Shown here: one piece after another, positions 25,465 to 34,783 of the stretch
How the letters are laid out: each line of letters starts with the position of its first letter
Position numbering within the stretch: the stretch's first letter is position 1
NCBI GenBank assembly: GCA_030526005.1
Contig: JAUNDP010000009.1
Span: 22,545 to 86,544, forward strand
Length of the DNA: 64,000 nucleotides
Origin: Eubacteriales bacterium
GTDB taxonomy: Bacteria > Bacillota > Clostridia > Lachnospirales > Lachnospiraceae
Reading direction: 5' to 3'
Made by a program: the position numbers and the translations under genes
Notes under the pieces: generated by a model
Databases searched by the model: none
Told to the model about the DNA's origin: nothing
What the model saw: only the letters and a program-made list of their open reading frames with translations

Positions 25465-26417
25465 AAATTTTCCCCCTTTTTGCTAATCAGTTCTGATTCA
25501 GAAAATAAATAGTCGATAATTTTCTCGTAGGCAGAAAGTTTTTCTGCCTTCTTGATCTGTTTTGCCGTTTTTTCCGGTGAAGCGAACAGATGAATCAGAT
25601 AAAACCATAATTCTTTCATTTTGAATAACACATTTCGATCGCCCGACATGACAGCGCGGTACCCCTCATAGATTTCATCATGAAATGAGCGCAGTGTCTG
25701 TTTTGTCAAAACAGCGTCAGACTGAATCTCGGATACCATTGCCGGATTGACGAGAAGTCCCCTGCCGATCATTACTTGGTCAATTGCATCAAATTTCTGA
25801 TGGAATTGTTCGTATTGATGTGCAGTAAATAAATCGCCATTATAACAAAGCGGATTCCTGCTCAAGCGGCACGCATCTGAAAAAACAGAGAGATTTGGTG
25901 TGTTTTTATAATAATCGGTTTGAAGTCTGGGATGGATAATCAGCTCACGGATCGGGAAGCGGTTATAGATCTCGATCAATTCATAAAATTCTTCCGGATT
26001 TTCTATCCCGATTCTCGTTTTTATAGAAATTGAAATCGTCAGCGCAGAAAAGATTTCATCCAGAAATTCCTGCAGGAGCAATGGCTCTTTTAAAAAACCG
26101 GAACCACGCATTTTTGAAACGACAGTCTTAGAGGGACAGCCCAGATTCAGATTGATTTCGCTGTATCCCATCTGCTCCAGTTTTTTCGCCGTGGCGATAA
26201 ACAGATCGGCGCGGTTTGTCAGGATCTGTGGAACGAGAGAAATTTGTTCGTTGTGCTGCGGCATCACATCCTGGATCTCTCTGGAATGAAAACATTCATT
26301 TTGATTTGGCTGTATAAATGGTGAAAAATATTTGTCAATTCCAGGAAAATATCGGTGGTGTGCATTGCGGTATATGTATCCGGTGATTCCTTCCATCGGT
26401 GCAAAATAAAATTTCAA
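25455..26417 (-). CDS. tRNA-dihydrouridine synthase family protein
   Basis: This 320-aa flavoprotein reduces uridines in tRNA D-loops. The TIM-barrel opens with FYFAPMEGITGYIYRNAHH. NLNLGCPSKTVVSKMRGSGF carries the catalytic Cys, SIKTRIGIENPEEF is the FMN-contact strand, and VMIGRGLLVNPAM is the phosphate-binding loop. I prefer a TTG start at 26417: AGGAGA is 7 bases upstream and it gives the usual N-terminus. An ATG 14 codons earlier has no good ribosome binding site. Confidence 0.9.
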   Translation of the reverse strand: MKFYFAPMEGITGYIYRNAHHRYFPGIDKYFSPFIQPNQNECFHSREIQDVMPQHNEQISLVPQILTNRADLFIATAKKLEQMGYSEINLNLGCPSKTVVSKMRGSGFLKEPLLLQEFLDEIFSALTISISIKTRIGIENPEEFYELIEIYNRFPIRELIIHPRLQTDYYKNTPNLSVFSDACRLSRNPLCYNGDLFTAHQYEQFHQKFDAIDQVMIGRGLLVNPAMVSEIQSDAVLTKQTLRSFHDEIYEGYRAVMSGDRNVLFKMKELWFYLIHLFASPEKTAKQIKKAEKLSAYEKIIDYLFSESELISKKGENLCS

Positions 26418-26506
26418 GTTATGCTCTCCTTTTATGATTTTTTTAATATTCCCTATCATCGCAGTCAGGAATTTTATGTGCTCTTAAAAAACAAGCTTTA
26501 TAAGAT

Positions 26507-26557
26507 GTCCTCCCAAAAGAGAATTTTGTAAGTTCAGTCTATCTCTTTTGGGAGGAC
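26507..26557. repeat. Long perfect inverted repeat downstream of uxaC
   Basis: Two 16-base arms (GTCCTCCCAAAAGAGA and its exact complement) are separated by 19 bases. It lies 32 bases past the uxaC stop and may terminate that leftward operon, though the nearest T run on that strand is about 15 bases beyond the stem. Confidence 0.7.
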
Positions 26558-26588
26558 GTGTCAATAAAAAACAGGATTCGATATCCTG

Positions 26589-28004
26589 TCAGACCGTGTC
26601 GAGGTCAAATTCAAAATAACGCACGGTATTATTGTAGGAAATATCTTTGACGATCGTTTTCAGATTTTCCATATCATTTGGATATTCGCCGTTTTCTACC
26701 CAGTCTCCGATCAGACTGCACAGGATTCTGCGGAAATATTCGTGTCTGGAATACGACAGAAAACTGCGAGAATCCGTGAGCATACCGATAAAATTTCCGA
26801 GGAGACCGAAATTGGCAAGGGATGTCATCTGTCGGATCATGCCTGTTTTATTGTCATTAAACCACCAGGCAGAGCCGTGCTGGACTTTGCCGATGGCTTC
26901 TGGATCTTGAAAACAGCCCGCCAGAGCTGCAATTTTTTCATCGTCGCCTGGATTTAAACTGTACAGAATCGTTTTTGGCAAAATTTCTTTCGTGCTGAGC
27001 GCATCCAAAAAACCGGCAAGCTGTGAGATGGGGGTGAAGTCGCTGATGCAGTCGAAACCTGTGTCAGGCCCCAGTTTTTGAAACATGGCACGGTTGTTGT
27101 CCCGTCTGCAGCCGAAGTGGAGCTGCATCACCCAGTTATATTCTTTATATTTCTGAGCAGAAAATATCATAAAGACAGTCTTAAATTTTAAAATCTCAGC
27201 CTCTGTCAGCGCTTCGCCGGAAAGCCTTCTGGCAAAAATCGCTTCTGCTTCTTCTTTGGAGGCAGGCTGATACATTACATAGTCCATTCCGTGATCGCAG
27301 ATTTTGCATCCCATGGAATGAAAAGCGTTCATGCGGATGGAAAGAGCGCGCTTTAAATCTTGAAACGTTTTGATTTCCACACAGGAAATGGCAGAAAGCT
27401 TTTTCAAGTAATCGAGATAATCGGGGCGTTCCAGATTCATCGCACCATCAGGTCTCCAGGTGGGAAGAATCTGGACGTCAAAAGAGGGATCTTCTTTGAG
27501 CATTTGATGATATCGCAGATCGTCTGCCGGATCGTCTGTCGTGCAAAGCAAAGATACATGAGACTGTTTGATGAGACTGCGCACGCTCATCTTGCCGCGG
27601 CTCAGTTTTTCATTGCACATATTCCAAACAGCATCGGCTGTCTTGCTATTTAATATCCCCTGAAAACCGAAAAACCGCTGCAGTTCCAGATGACTCCAAT
27701 GAAAAAGTGGATTTCCAATGGCTTTTTCCAAAGTTTGAGCATATTTTTGAAATTTTTCCCGATCAGGGGCGTCGCCTGTGATATAAGCTTCTTCGACGCC
27801 ATTGGAACGCATCAGACGCCATTTATAGTGATCAGAGCCGAGCCAGACTTGCGTGATATTTTCAAATGTGCGGTCTATAGCGATTTCTTCTGGATTGATA
27901 TGACAGTGGTAATCGACAATGGGAAGAGGGGATGCAAATTGATGGTACAGTTTTCTTGCCGTTTCTGTATGGAGCAAAAAGTTGTGATCCATAAATGGTT
28001 TCAT
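26589..28004 (-). CDS. uxaC: Glucuronate/galacturonate isomerase
   Basis: This 471-aa amidohydrolase-fold enzyme converts D-glucuronate to D-fructuronate and D-galacturonate to D-tagaturonate. The metal-binding IVDYHCHINPEEIA motif is near the N-terminus, followed by the family segments WRLMRSNGVEEAYITGD and LLCTTDDPADDL. The start is set by AGGAGG eight bases before the ATG at 28004; an ATG 11 codons earlier lies inside the transporter gene's end. It is the last gene of the dctPQM-uxaC operon, 19 bases after dctM. Confidence 0.95.
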   Translation of the reverse strand: MKPFMDHNFLLHTETARKLYHQFASPLPIVDYHCHINPEEIAIDRTFENITQVWLGSDHYKWRLMRSNGVEEAYITGDAPDREKFQKYAQTLEKAIGNPLFHWSHLELQRFFGFQGILNSKTADAVWNMCNEKLSRGKMSVRSLIKQSHVSLLCTTDDPADDLRYHQMLKEDPSFDVQILPTWRPDGAMNLERPDYLDYLKKLSAISCVEIKTFQDLKRALSIRMNAFHSMGCKICDHGMDYVMYQPASKEEAEAIFARRLSGEALTEAEILKFKTVFMIFSAQKYKEYNWVMQLHFGCRRDNNRAMFQKLGPDTGFDCISDFTPISQLAGFLDALSTKEILPKTILYSLNPGDDEKIAALAGCFQDPEAIGKVQHGSAWWFNDNKTGMIRQMTSLANFGLLGNFIGMLTDSRSFLSYSRHEYFRRILCSLIGDWVENGEYPNDMENLKTIVKDISYNNTVRYFEFDLDTV

Positions 28005-28023
28005 AGACAGAACCTCCTGATAT

Positions 28024-29331
28024 TTATACATAGCCAAGCAGTCCCGGCAGCCACATACTGATGAGCGGGACGTAAGTGATGAGCATCAGCACAAGGAAAA
28101 TAGCTGCAAAATAGATGAGAAGCTGGCGAAAGACAGTTTCAATCCGCACGCCGCCGACTCGGACGCCGACAAACAGCGTTGTTCCCACGGGCGGCGTGAT
28201 CGTACCGATACAAAGATTAAAAATCATCATGATCCCGAAATGGACGGGATTCATTCCAAGAGCAAGGCACACGGGGAGAAAAATCGGCGTGAAAATGAGA
28301 CATGCCGGCGTCATATCCATGAATGTACCTATGACGAGAAGGATGACGTTAATCATGAAAAATAGAACATATTTGTTGTCACTGACCGATAACAGTCCGG
28401 ATGACACGGCGGATGGAATATTGGTAAAAGCCATGACCCAGGACATGATACTGGAAACGCCGATCAGAAAAATGATAATGCCTGTCATCTGCGCGCTGTC
28501 CTTGAAGATCTGCGGCAGATCTCTAAGACGGATGGATTTATAGACAAACAAAGACAGAATCAGACTGTAAACGACAGCTACAACTGATCCTTCTGTTGCT
28601 GTAAATATACCGCCGATGATGCCGCCGATGACGAGAATAATCAGAAAAAGACACGGCAGAGACTGCAGAAAAACAGTCCATTTTTCTTTTAAAGTGAAAG
28701 AAGAACGGTTGCGGTATCCGCGTTTTTTCGCAATCAGATAAATGACGATCATACAGGCAAGTCCCCAGAGGATTCCGGGGAGATATCCAGCCATGAAAAG
28801 CGCAGCGACAGAAGTTCCGCCGCTGACTAAAGAGAAGGTAATCATGACGTTGCTTGGGGGAATCAAAAGTCCGGTCGGGGCGGTCGCAATATTTGCCGCC
28901 GCAGAAAAGTTGGGATCATACCCCTCTTCTTTTTCAATCGGTCCGATGATGGAACCCATGGCAGAGGCAGCGGCAGTGCCGGAACCGGAGATTGCGCCAA
29001 ACAGCATATTGGCAAGAACATTTGTCTGAGCAAGCGCGCCTGGCATCCGACCGGTGACGACTTTTGCCAGATTGATGAGACGGATGGCAATGCCGCCTTT
29101 ATTCATGATATTTCCAGCCAGAATAAAGAAAGGAATTGCGAGAAGACTGAATACGGAGATTCCGGAAAAAATTCTCTGAGCGCCGGTCAGAACAGCGGCA
29201 TCCGCATCCATCACCGGCAGAATGGCGCAGATGGAGGAGATGCCCAGAGCGGCGGCGATCGGAACGCCGGCGAGCAGCAGAAGAATCAGCACTGTTAAAA
29301 TAATGAGACCACAGACAATCGCAGTATCCAT
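28024..29331 (-). CDS. TRAP transporter large permease (DctM)
   Basis: This 435-aa integral membrane subunit of a TRAP importer has about twelve helices. Typical DctM motifs include GVPIAAALGISSI, MPGALAQTNVLANMLFGAIS, and NIATAPTGLLIPPSNVMITF near residue 165. It uses a Na+ or H+ gradient rather than ATP. The start at 29331 follows an AGGAG; a longer frame reaching 29409 overlaps the small permease gene and is unlikely. Neighbouring uronate genes indicate a hexuronate substrate. Confidence 0.93.
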   Translation of the reverse strand: MDTAIVCGLIILTVLILLLLAGVPIAAALGISSICAILPVMDADAAVLTGAQRIFSGISVFSLLAIPFFILAGNIMNKGGIAIRLINLAKVVTGRMPGALAQTNVLANMLFGAISGSGTAAASAMGSIIGPIEKEEGYDPNFSAAANIATAPTGLLIPPSNVMITFSLVSGGTSVAALFMAGYLPGILWGLACMIVIYLIAKKRGYRNRSSFTLKEKWTVFLQSLPCLFLIILVIGGIIGGIFTATEGSVVAVVYSLILSLFVYKSIRLRDLPQIFKDSAQMTGIIIFLIGVSSIMSWVMAFTNIPSAVSSGLLSVSDNKYVLFFMINVILLVIGTFMDMTPACLIFTPIFLPVCLALGMNPVHFGIMMIFNLCIGTITPPVGTTLFVGVRVGGVRIETVFRQLLIYFAAIFLVLMLITYVPLISMWLPGLLGYV

Positions 29332-29338
29332 AAATTTT

Positions 29339-29863
29339 TTACACTCCTTTCCTGAAATCTTCTGTTTTTTGTTCTGATATCCCATTTGCAGAACCAAAGA
29401 GCAGATCAACGATATTTAAGACAGAATAAAGCGAAGTCAAGATTCCGGAGATGGGCAGGATGGTATAGACGATGCCCATCGGAATTCCGAGAGAAGCCGT
29501 AGACTGTGTCATGGTCAGACGTACGATCGAAAAACCGCCGTAGATCATCACAGTACCTGCCAGAAGTAAAATCAGAACTTCTGATACGATACATAAGATT
29601 TTCTGCACAGCTCCAGGGAGGCGGTCAGCGAGAAAACTCATGCGCATATGGTCTCTTTTTCCGAAAACGTATGCGGCAGCCAGAAGCGCCATCCAGGTAA
29701 AGCAGTATGTCAAAAGTTCCTCGGAAACGGTGCTGGGACTGCGGAAGATAAAACGTGTCACGATCTGATATGTTCCAATTAGAACCATGGCTGCAAAGAG
29801 CAGGGAACATAAAAAACTCAGGACAAAGTCCATCCCTTTTCTGAGTGAATGCAACGGTTTCAT
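29339..29863 (-). CDS. TRAP transporter small permease (DctQ)
   Basis: This 174-aa four-helix DctQ subunit has the family motif EELLTYCFTWMALLAAAYVF. It forms the membrane complex with DctM, which starts seven bases later. Its ribosome binding site (GGAGGG) lies inside the end of the dctP gene, since only one base separates the two reading frames. Confidence 0.92.
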   Translation of the reverse strand: MKPLHSLRKGMDFVLSFLCSLLFAAMVLIGTYQIVTRFIFRSPSTVSEELLTYCFTWMALLAAAYVFGKRDHMRMSFLADRLPGAVQKILCIVSEVLILLLAGTVMIYGGFSIVRLTMTQSTASLGIPMGIVYTILPISGILTSLYSVLNIVDLLFGSANGISEQKTEDFRKGV

Positions 29864-29864
29864 T

Positions 29865-30896
29865 TTATCGGCCCTCCTGTTGAGATTTTTTGTTTACTTC
29901 CTGAATATGGTCATAGAACGTGCGGATACTTTTATTTTGATCGAGCATATTTTGCTGCACACTGGAAACTTTTTTCTGAAACAGCTCCATGTCTGTCTCA
30001 ATAAAGGTTACGCCCATCTTTTCAGATGCAATCTGCTTCGCCTCTTCAATCTGCTCGTCCCAATATTTCAATTCTGTCTCTGTTGACAGAAGAGCAGCTT
30101 CATAAAAGACATCATATTCTTCAGAAGTTAATCCATCCAGAAATTTTAAACTGCCGATCAAAAGATCCGGCACCATCTGATGCCTTGTATAAGAGTAATA
30201 TTTTGCGACTTCTCCATGTTTGTTGTTCGTCATCGCAAGCTCATTATTCTCAGCGCCGTCGATGACGCCTTGCTGAATCGCCGTATAGACCTCACCGAAA
30301 CTCATCGGCGAGGCGGCGGCGCCGAAAGCCTTGCACATGCTGACGCTGGCGGGGCTTTGCTGGACACGGATTTTCATTCCTCTTAAATCTTCCGGCGTGT
30401 AGATCGGTTTCTTGGCATAAAAGCTGCGCGTTCCGGCATTGTACCATGTCAGCACACGAAAACCGGCTTCATCTGCCGCCTGATAGATCTGTTCCATATA
30501 CTGCGTATCGCTCATGATATTTCGATAGATCTCTTCAGAGTGAAACAGGTAGGGCATACTGAAAATTTCATAGATATCGGAAAAATTTTCCAGATTCGCC
30601 GCAGCGGAGACGACAAAGTCAATCGCCCCTGTCTGCGCCAGCTCAATCGCTTTTTGAGAGCTTCCTAACAATTCATTTGGATAAATCTGCACATCGTATT
30701 GATCCCCTAAATGTTCTTCTACATATTGTTCAAATTTTAAAAGACCAAGATGCTCTGGGTGCGTCTCGGACTGGCCGTGGGCAATGCGCACGATACGTTT
30801 GCCGTTGCTGAAACTGCAGCCTCCGGCAAGAACGCAGCAGCCTAGAATCAGTCCTGCGCCGAGACAAAAGATACCAACTTTTTTTAAAAATTTCAT
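29865..30896 (-). CDS. TRAP transporter solute-binding lipoprotein (DctP family)
   Basis: This 343-aa extracytoplasmic receptor has a lipoprotein signal ending in LAGGC, with the lipidated Cys near residue 27. The DctP fold follows: HGQSETHPEHLGLLKF, the ligand-arginine region EDLRGMKIRVQQSPASV and SFGEVYTAIQQGVIDGAENN. It probably binds glucuronate, galacturonate or a related hexuronate, judging from the operon. It is the first gene of the leftward operon, divergent from uxuA. Confidence 0.93.
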   Translation of the reverse strand: MKFLKKVGIFCLGAGLILGCCVLAGGCSFSNGKRIVRIAHGQSETHPEHLGLLKFEQYVEEHLGDQYDVQIYPNELLGSSQKAIELAQTGAIDFVVSAAANLENFSDIYEIFSMPYLFHSEEIYRNIMSDTQYMEQIYQAADEAGFRVLTWYNAGTRSFYAKKPIYTPEDLRGMKIRVQQSPASVSMCKAFGAAASPMSFGEVYTAIQQGVIDGAENNELAMTNNKHGEVAKYYSYTRHQMVPDLLIGSLKFLDGLTSEEYDVFYEAALLSTETELKYWDEQIEEAKQIASEKMGVTFIETDMELFQKKVSSVQQNMLDQNKSIRTFYDHIQEVNKKSQQEGR

Positions 30897-31230
30897 TTTC
30901 TTTTTCCTTTCAGACAGTGTTCATTCAGATCAGACATCGACCGAGGAATGTCAGAATGAATGACAAATCGTTTGCAGCTGACAAGAGAGACGGGATGGTT
31001 ATCATCTATAATATTTATCATTTTTTATATTTTCATACGTCTGTGGCAGCATATTTCATTCTCCAGAGGGAAAGAATAAAAGGAACGTATTTGAATTTCA
31101 GACGGCTGACAGCCGAACAGCCTGATGCGTGCAGAAATCCATTTACAGCGCGCAATTTATATCTCAGCAGAAAGGAGAAAGCGGCATCTGCACGGAAAAA
31201 ATGTGCATGGAAACCGCAGAATAAAATTTT
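30897..31230. other. Divergent control region of the uronate regulon
   Basis: This 334-base region lies between dctP (leftward) and uxuA (rightward) and should carry both promoters. AT-rich sequence around 31005-31035 could hold a leftward -10. A short palindrome CGGCT-GAC-AGCCG lies at 31103-31115. I could not identify a GntR or LacI operator with confidence. An AAGGAG at 31172 is too far from uxuA to serve it. Confidence 0.4.
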
Positions 31231-32310
31231 ATGAAGATGACTTTTCGATGGTATGGAGAAGGAAGAGACACTGTCTCACTCAAACAGATTCGACAGATCC
31301 CAGGGATGTCCGGAGTGATGGGGGTGCTGGATGAGAAAGCGGCAGGGGAGGTGTGGACAGAAGAAGAAATCAAAACATATGTAGATCACGTTCATGCGGC
31401 AGGTCTGGAATGCGAAGTGATTGAAAGCGTAAATGTCCATGAAGACATTAAGATGGGGCTGCCGTCCAGAGACAAGTATATAGAAAATTATTGTACGACA
31501 ATCCGTAATCTGGCAAAATACGGCATCAAAGTGATTGTCTATAATTTTATGCCGGTGTTTGACTGGCTGCGCACGGACCTGGCGCGTCTCATTCCGGAGG
31601 ACGGCTCTTTTAGTCTGTATTTCGATGAAAAAGAGTTAGGAGAGATGACGCCGCTTGACATTGTAAGGGAGACAGAAAAAAAAAGCAGCGGATTTTCTCT
31701 GCCGGGCTGGGAGAAAGAACGTCTGGCGGATTTGGAGACAACGCTGAAAAGATATGAATCGATATCCAAAGACGATCTGCGCGCCAACTATAAATATTTT
31801 CTGGAAGCGATTATTCCCGTGTGTGAGCAGTGCGGCGTTGTCATGGCGTGCCATCCGGACGACCCCGGCTGGTCCATATTTGGTCTTCCGAGAATTGCGC
31901 ACAGCCAGAGCGACTACGATCAGATAATCGCAATGTATGATTCGCCGTCGAATGCAATCTGCCTGTGCACCGGTTCTCTTGGATCAAACCGTGAAAACGA
32001 TATTCCGGCGATCATTCGCCATTTCGGTGAAAAAAACAGAATTGGCTGTCTTCATGTCAGAAATATTAAGCATCTGGGACACCATAAGTTCAGAGAATCG
32101 AGTCATCTGTCTTCTGACGGAGATCTCGATCTGTTTGAGATTATGAGAGCAGTGTATGACACCTGCCCTGACACATATATCCGTCCTGACCATGGCAGAA
32201 TGATCTGGGATGAGGAGGCAAGACCGGGATATGGTCTGTATGACCGTGCGCTTGGAGCTGCTTATATCAATGGACTGTGGGAAGCGATCAGCAAAATGAA
32301 TAAAAAATAA
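31231..32310 (+). CDS. uxuA: Mannonate dehydratase
   Basis: This 359-aa metal-dependent TIM-barrel enzyme dehydrates D-mannonate to 2-keto-3-deoxygluconate. Motifs include [20 protein letters not shown], the metal-site regions [18 protein letters not shown] and [20 protein letters not shown], and [13 protein letters not shown]. No good ribosome binding site is seen before the ATG at 31231 or the ATG two codons later, so the start could be off by two residues. It opens the rightward operon, 10 bases before uxuB. Confidence 0.95.
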   Translation: MKMTFRWYGEGRDTVSLKQIRQIPGMSGVMGVLDEKAAGEVWTEEEIKTYVDHVHAAGLECEVIESVNVHEDIKMGLPSRDKYIENYCTTIRNLAKYGIKVIVYNFMPVFDWLRTDLARLIPEDGSFSLYFDEKELGEMTPLDIVRETEKKSSGFSLPGWEKERLADLETTLKRYESISKDDLRANYKYFLEAIIPVCEQCGVVMACHPDDPGWSIFGLPRIAHSQSDYDQIIAMYDSPSNAICLCTGSLGSNRENDIPAIIRHFGEKNRIGCLHVRNIKHLGHHKFRESSHLSSDGDLDLFEIMRAVYDTCPDTYIRPDHGRMIWDEEARPGYGLYDRALGAAYINGLWEAISKMNKK

Positions 32311-32320
32311 GGAGGCTGTT

Positions 32321-33931
32321 ATGCAGTTAAATGAGAGTGGACTAAAAGACAGAGAAGAATGGATGAAAAAAGGATATCGTCTCCCCGAATTTGACCGGGA
32401 GACCGTCAGGAAAAAGACAGAAGAGACACCGCAGTGGATTCATTTCGGAGCGGGAAATATTGTAAGAGCATTTCAGGCAAATGTAGTGCAGGAACTTTTA
32501 AACAGGGGAATCATGGATACGGGGCTGATTGTAGCTGAAGGATACGATTGTGAAATCATAAAAAAGATCAATGACGCGCATGACAGCTTCAGCATTCTGG
32601 TCACTCTGAAGTCAGACGGGACAGTGGAAAAAACGGTGATAGGAAGTGTTGTGGAATCACTGGAAGTAAATCCCCAAAAGGAGAAAGATTTGAAACGTTT
32701 AAAAGAAATTTTTTGCGCCGATTCTCTGCAGATCGCCAGCTTTACCATCACAGAAAAAGGATACAGCCTAAAAGGCGCAGATGGACAGTATCTTCCAGAT
32801 GTGGAGAAAGATCTGAGAAATGGACCGGAAACGCCCAAAAGTTATATCGGAAAGATTGCTTCTCTTTTATATGAGCGATATCGAAGCGGAGAAAAACGAA
32901 TTGCAATGGTGAGCATGGACAACTGTTCGCACAATGGCGATCGCTTAAGAGAAGCTATGGAGACGTTCGCTCTGGCATGGAAAAAAAACAGCAGGACAGA
33001 CGCGGGATTTCTTTCTTATCTTCAGGACAGGGAAAAAGTAAGCTTTCCGTGGAGCATGATCGACAAAATTACGCCTCGCCCTGACAAAAAAGCAGAAGAA
33101 ATTTTAAAAGCAGACGGAATAGAAGGGATGGAACCGATTGTCACAGAAAAAAACACATACATCGCTCCGTTTGTAAATGCTGAGGAATGTCAATATCTTG
33201 TGATCGAGGACGAGTTTCCAAACGGAAGACCGCAGCTGGAAGCGGGTGGAATCTTCCTTACTTCAAGAGAAATCGTGGATAGAGCAGAAAAAATGAAAGT
33301 GTGTACTTGCCTGAACCCCCTCCACACAGCTTTGGCAGTATTCGGATGCCTTCTGGGATATCAGCTCATCTCAGAAGAGATGAAAAATCCGGTATTGAAG
33401 AAACTGATTGAGCGGATCGGATACGAGGAAGGTCTTCCAGTTGTGTCTGATCCTGAAATTTTAGATCCGAGAAAATTTATCGAGGAAGTCATTCAGATTC
33501 GTTTCCCGAATCCATTTATGCCGGACACTCCAAAGAGAATTGCAACCGATACGTCGCAGAAACTCGCCGTCCGTTACGGAGAGACGATAAAAGCATATGA
33601 GAAGGCATACAGATGTGCGGCAGAGGAACTGGAGATGATTCCGCTTGTGATCGCAGGCTGGATTCGCTATCTGATGGCAGTAGATGATCAGGGAAACCCA
33701 TTCACGTTAAGTCCGGACCCTCTTCTCAGTCAGCTTCAGCCGATTGTAAAAGAAATTTCGTTTGGATTTTCTGGTGACATACAGGAGAAGATCAGACCGA
33801 TTCTGGAAAATAAAACGATATTTGGGACAGATCTGTATGAGGTCGGTCTGGCTTCTAAAATCGTTTTTTACCTGAAAGAAATGATTGCAGGGAAAGGCGC
33901 AGTGGAAGCGACGCTGAAAAAGTATGTATAG
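32321..33931 (+). CDS. uxuB: Fructuronate reductase / mannitol dehydrogenase family
   Basis: This 536-aa NAD(H)-dependent long-chain polyol dehydrogenase has the Rossmann motif WIHFGAGNIVRAFQ. The catalytic region includes the conserved Lys and the downstream CLNPLHTALAVFGCLLGY. In this operon it reduces D-fructuronate, made by UxaC, to D-mannonate for UxuA. AAGGAGG precedes the start. A tagaturonate or mannitol role is possible from fold alone, but the adjacent uxuA favours fructuronate. Confidence 0.92.
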   Translation: MQLNESGLKDREEWMKKGYRLPEFDRETVRKKTEETPQWIHFGAGNIVRAFQANVVQELLNRGIMDTGLIVAEGYDCEIIKKINDAHDSFSILVTLKSDGTVEKTVIGSVVESLEVNPQKEKDLKRLKEIFCADSLQIASFTITEKGYSLKGADGQYLPDVEKDLRNGPETPKSYIGKIASLLYERYRSGEKRIAMVSMDNCSHNGDRLREAMETFALAWKKNSRTDAGFLSYLQDREKVSFPWSMIDKITPRPDKKAEEILKADGIEGMEPIVTEKNTYIAPFVNAEECQYLVIEDEFPNGRPQLEAGGIFLTSREIVDRAEKMKVCTCLNPLHTALAVFGCLLGYQLISEEMKNPVLKKLIERIGYEEGLPVVSDPEILDPRKFIEEVIQIRFPNPFMPDTPKRIATDTSQKLAVRYGETIKAYEKAYRCAAEELEMIPLVIAGWIRYLMAVDDQGNPFTLSPDPLLSQLQPIVKEISFGFSGDIQEKIRPILENKTIFGTDLYEVGLASKIVFYLKEMIAGKGAVEATLKKYV

Positions 33932-34105
33932 ACAGGAACGAAGACCTCGTTGGTTTGTTATGCACGATAACGTATAAAACGATTGCAGGAAAAAAGAACA
34001 GATAAAAATCAAAAATGGATAAAAAAGTAAATCGAAAATAAATAGAAAAACGAAGTCAAAAATCGAACTTTTCTATTATATAAAAAGGTAAAATCAGGAG
34101 GTTTT

Positions 34106-34768
34106 ATGGAAAAAGAAGAGATCTTAAAAAAAATGAGAGAAGAAAAATTAGTCTCGGTTCTGCGCGCAAGAGACCAGGAAGAAGGAAAAAAGCTGGTTGA
34201 CGCTGTGATCCGAGGAGGAATTCACCTTATAGAAATCACGATGACGATGGAACAGGGAAACCCAGTGGAATTTCTCCAGACAATGTGTGAGACGTATCGA
34301 GATCAGAAGGAGATTGTGGTCGGAGCAGGGACGGTTCTGGATGCGGAGACGGCAAGACAGGCCATTCTGGCGGGAGCGCAGTATATTGTAAGTCCCGGAT
34401 TAAACACAGAAACGATTCGTCTGTGCAATCGCTATCGTGTGCCGGTATTTCCCGGCGTGATGACGCCGACAGAGGCGATCTGTGCATTGGAGATGGGATG
34501 CGATGTGATCAAGATTTTTCCGGGAAATATTGTCGGACCTTCTGCGATCCGATCACTGAAAGGTCCCCTTCCGCAGGCGGAATTTATGCCTTCCGGAGGC
34601 GTGGACACGGATAATGTGGAACAATGGCTGCAAGCAGGCGCATTTGCCGTAGGCACGGGAAGCAGCCTGACAGTCGGGGCAAAGACAGGAAACTTTGAGG
34701 CTGTGACAGCAAAAGCGAGGGAGTTTGTCCATGCTGTGGCAGAGGCGAAAGAAAAAGTGAGACGATAG
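34106..34768 (+). CDS. eda: KDPG aldolase (2-keto-3-deoxy-6-phosphogluconate aldolase)
   Basis: This 220-aa class I aldolase cleaves KDPG to pyruvate and glyceraldehyde 3-phosphate. Motifs are LVSVLRARDQEEGKKLVDAV, the catalytic Glu in HLIEITMTM, and the Schiff-base Lys136 in DVIKIFPGN. A strong AGGAGG lies upstream. A 174-base gap separates it from uxuB; it contains A/T-rich sequence and a possible internal promoter but no gene. It is followed 15 bases later by the sugar kinase. Confidence 0.94.
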   Translation: MEKEEILKKMREEKLVSVLRARDQEEGKKLVDAVIRGGIHLIEITMTMEQGNPVEFLQTMCETYRDQKEIVVGAGTVLDAETARQAILAGAQYIVSPGLNTETIRLCNRYRVPVFPGVMTPTEAICALEMGCDVIKIFPGNIVGPSAIRSLKGPLPQAEFMPSGGVDTDNVEQWLQAGAFAVGTGSSLTVGAKTGNFEAVTAKAREFVHAVAEAKEKVRR

Positions 34769-34783
34769 AGGGAGGCGAAAAAA

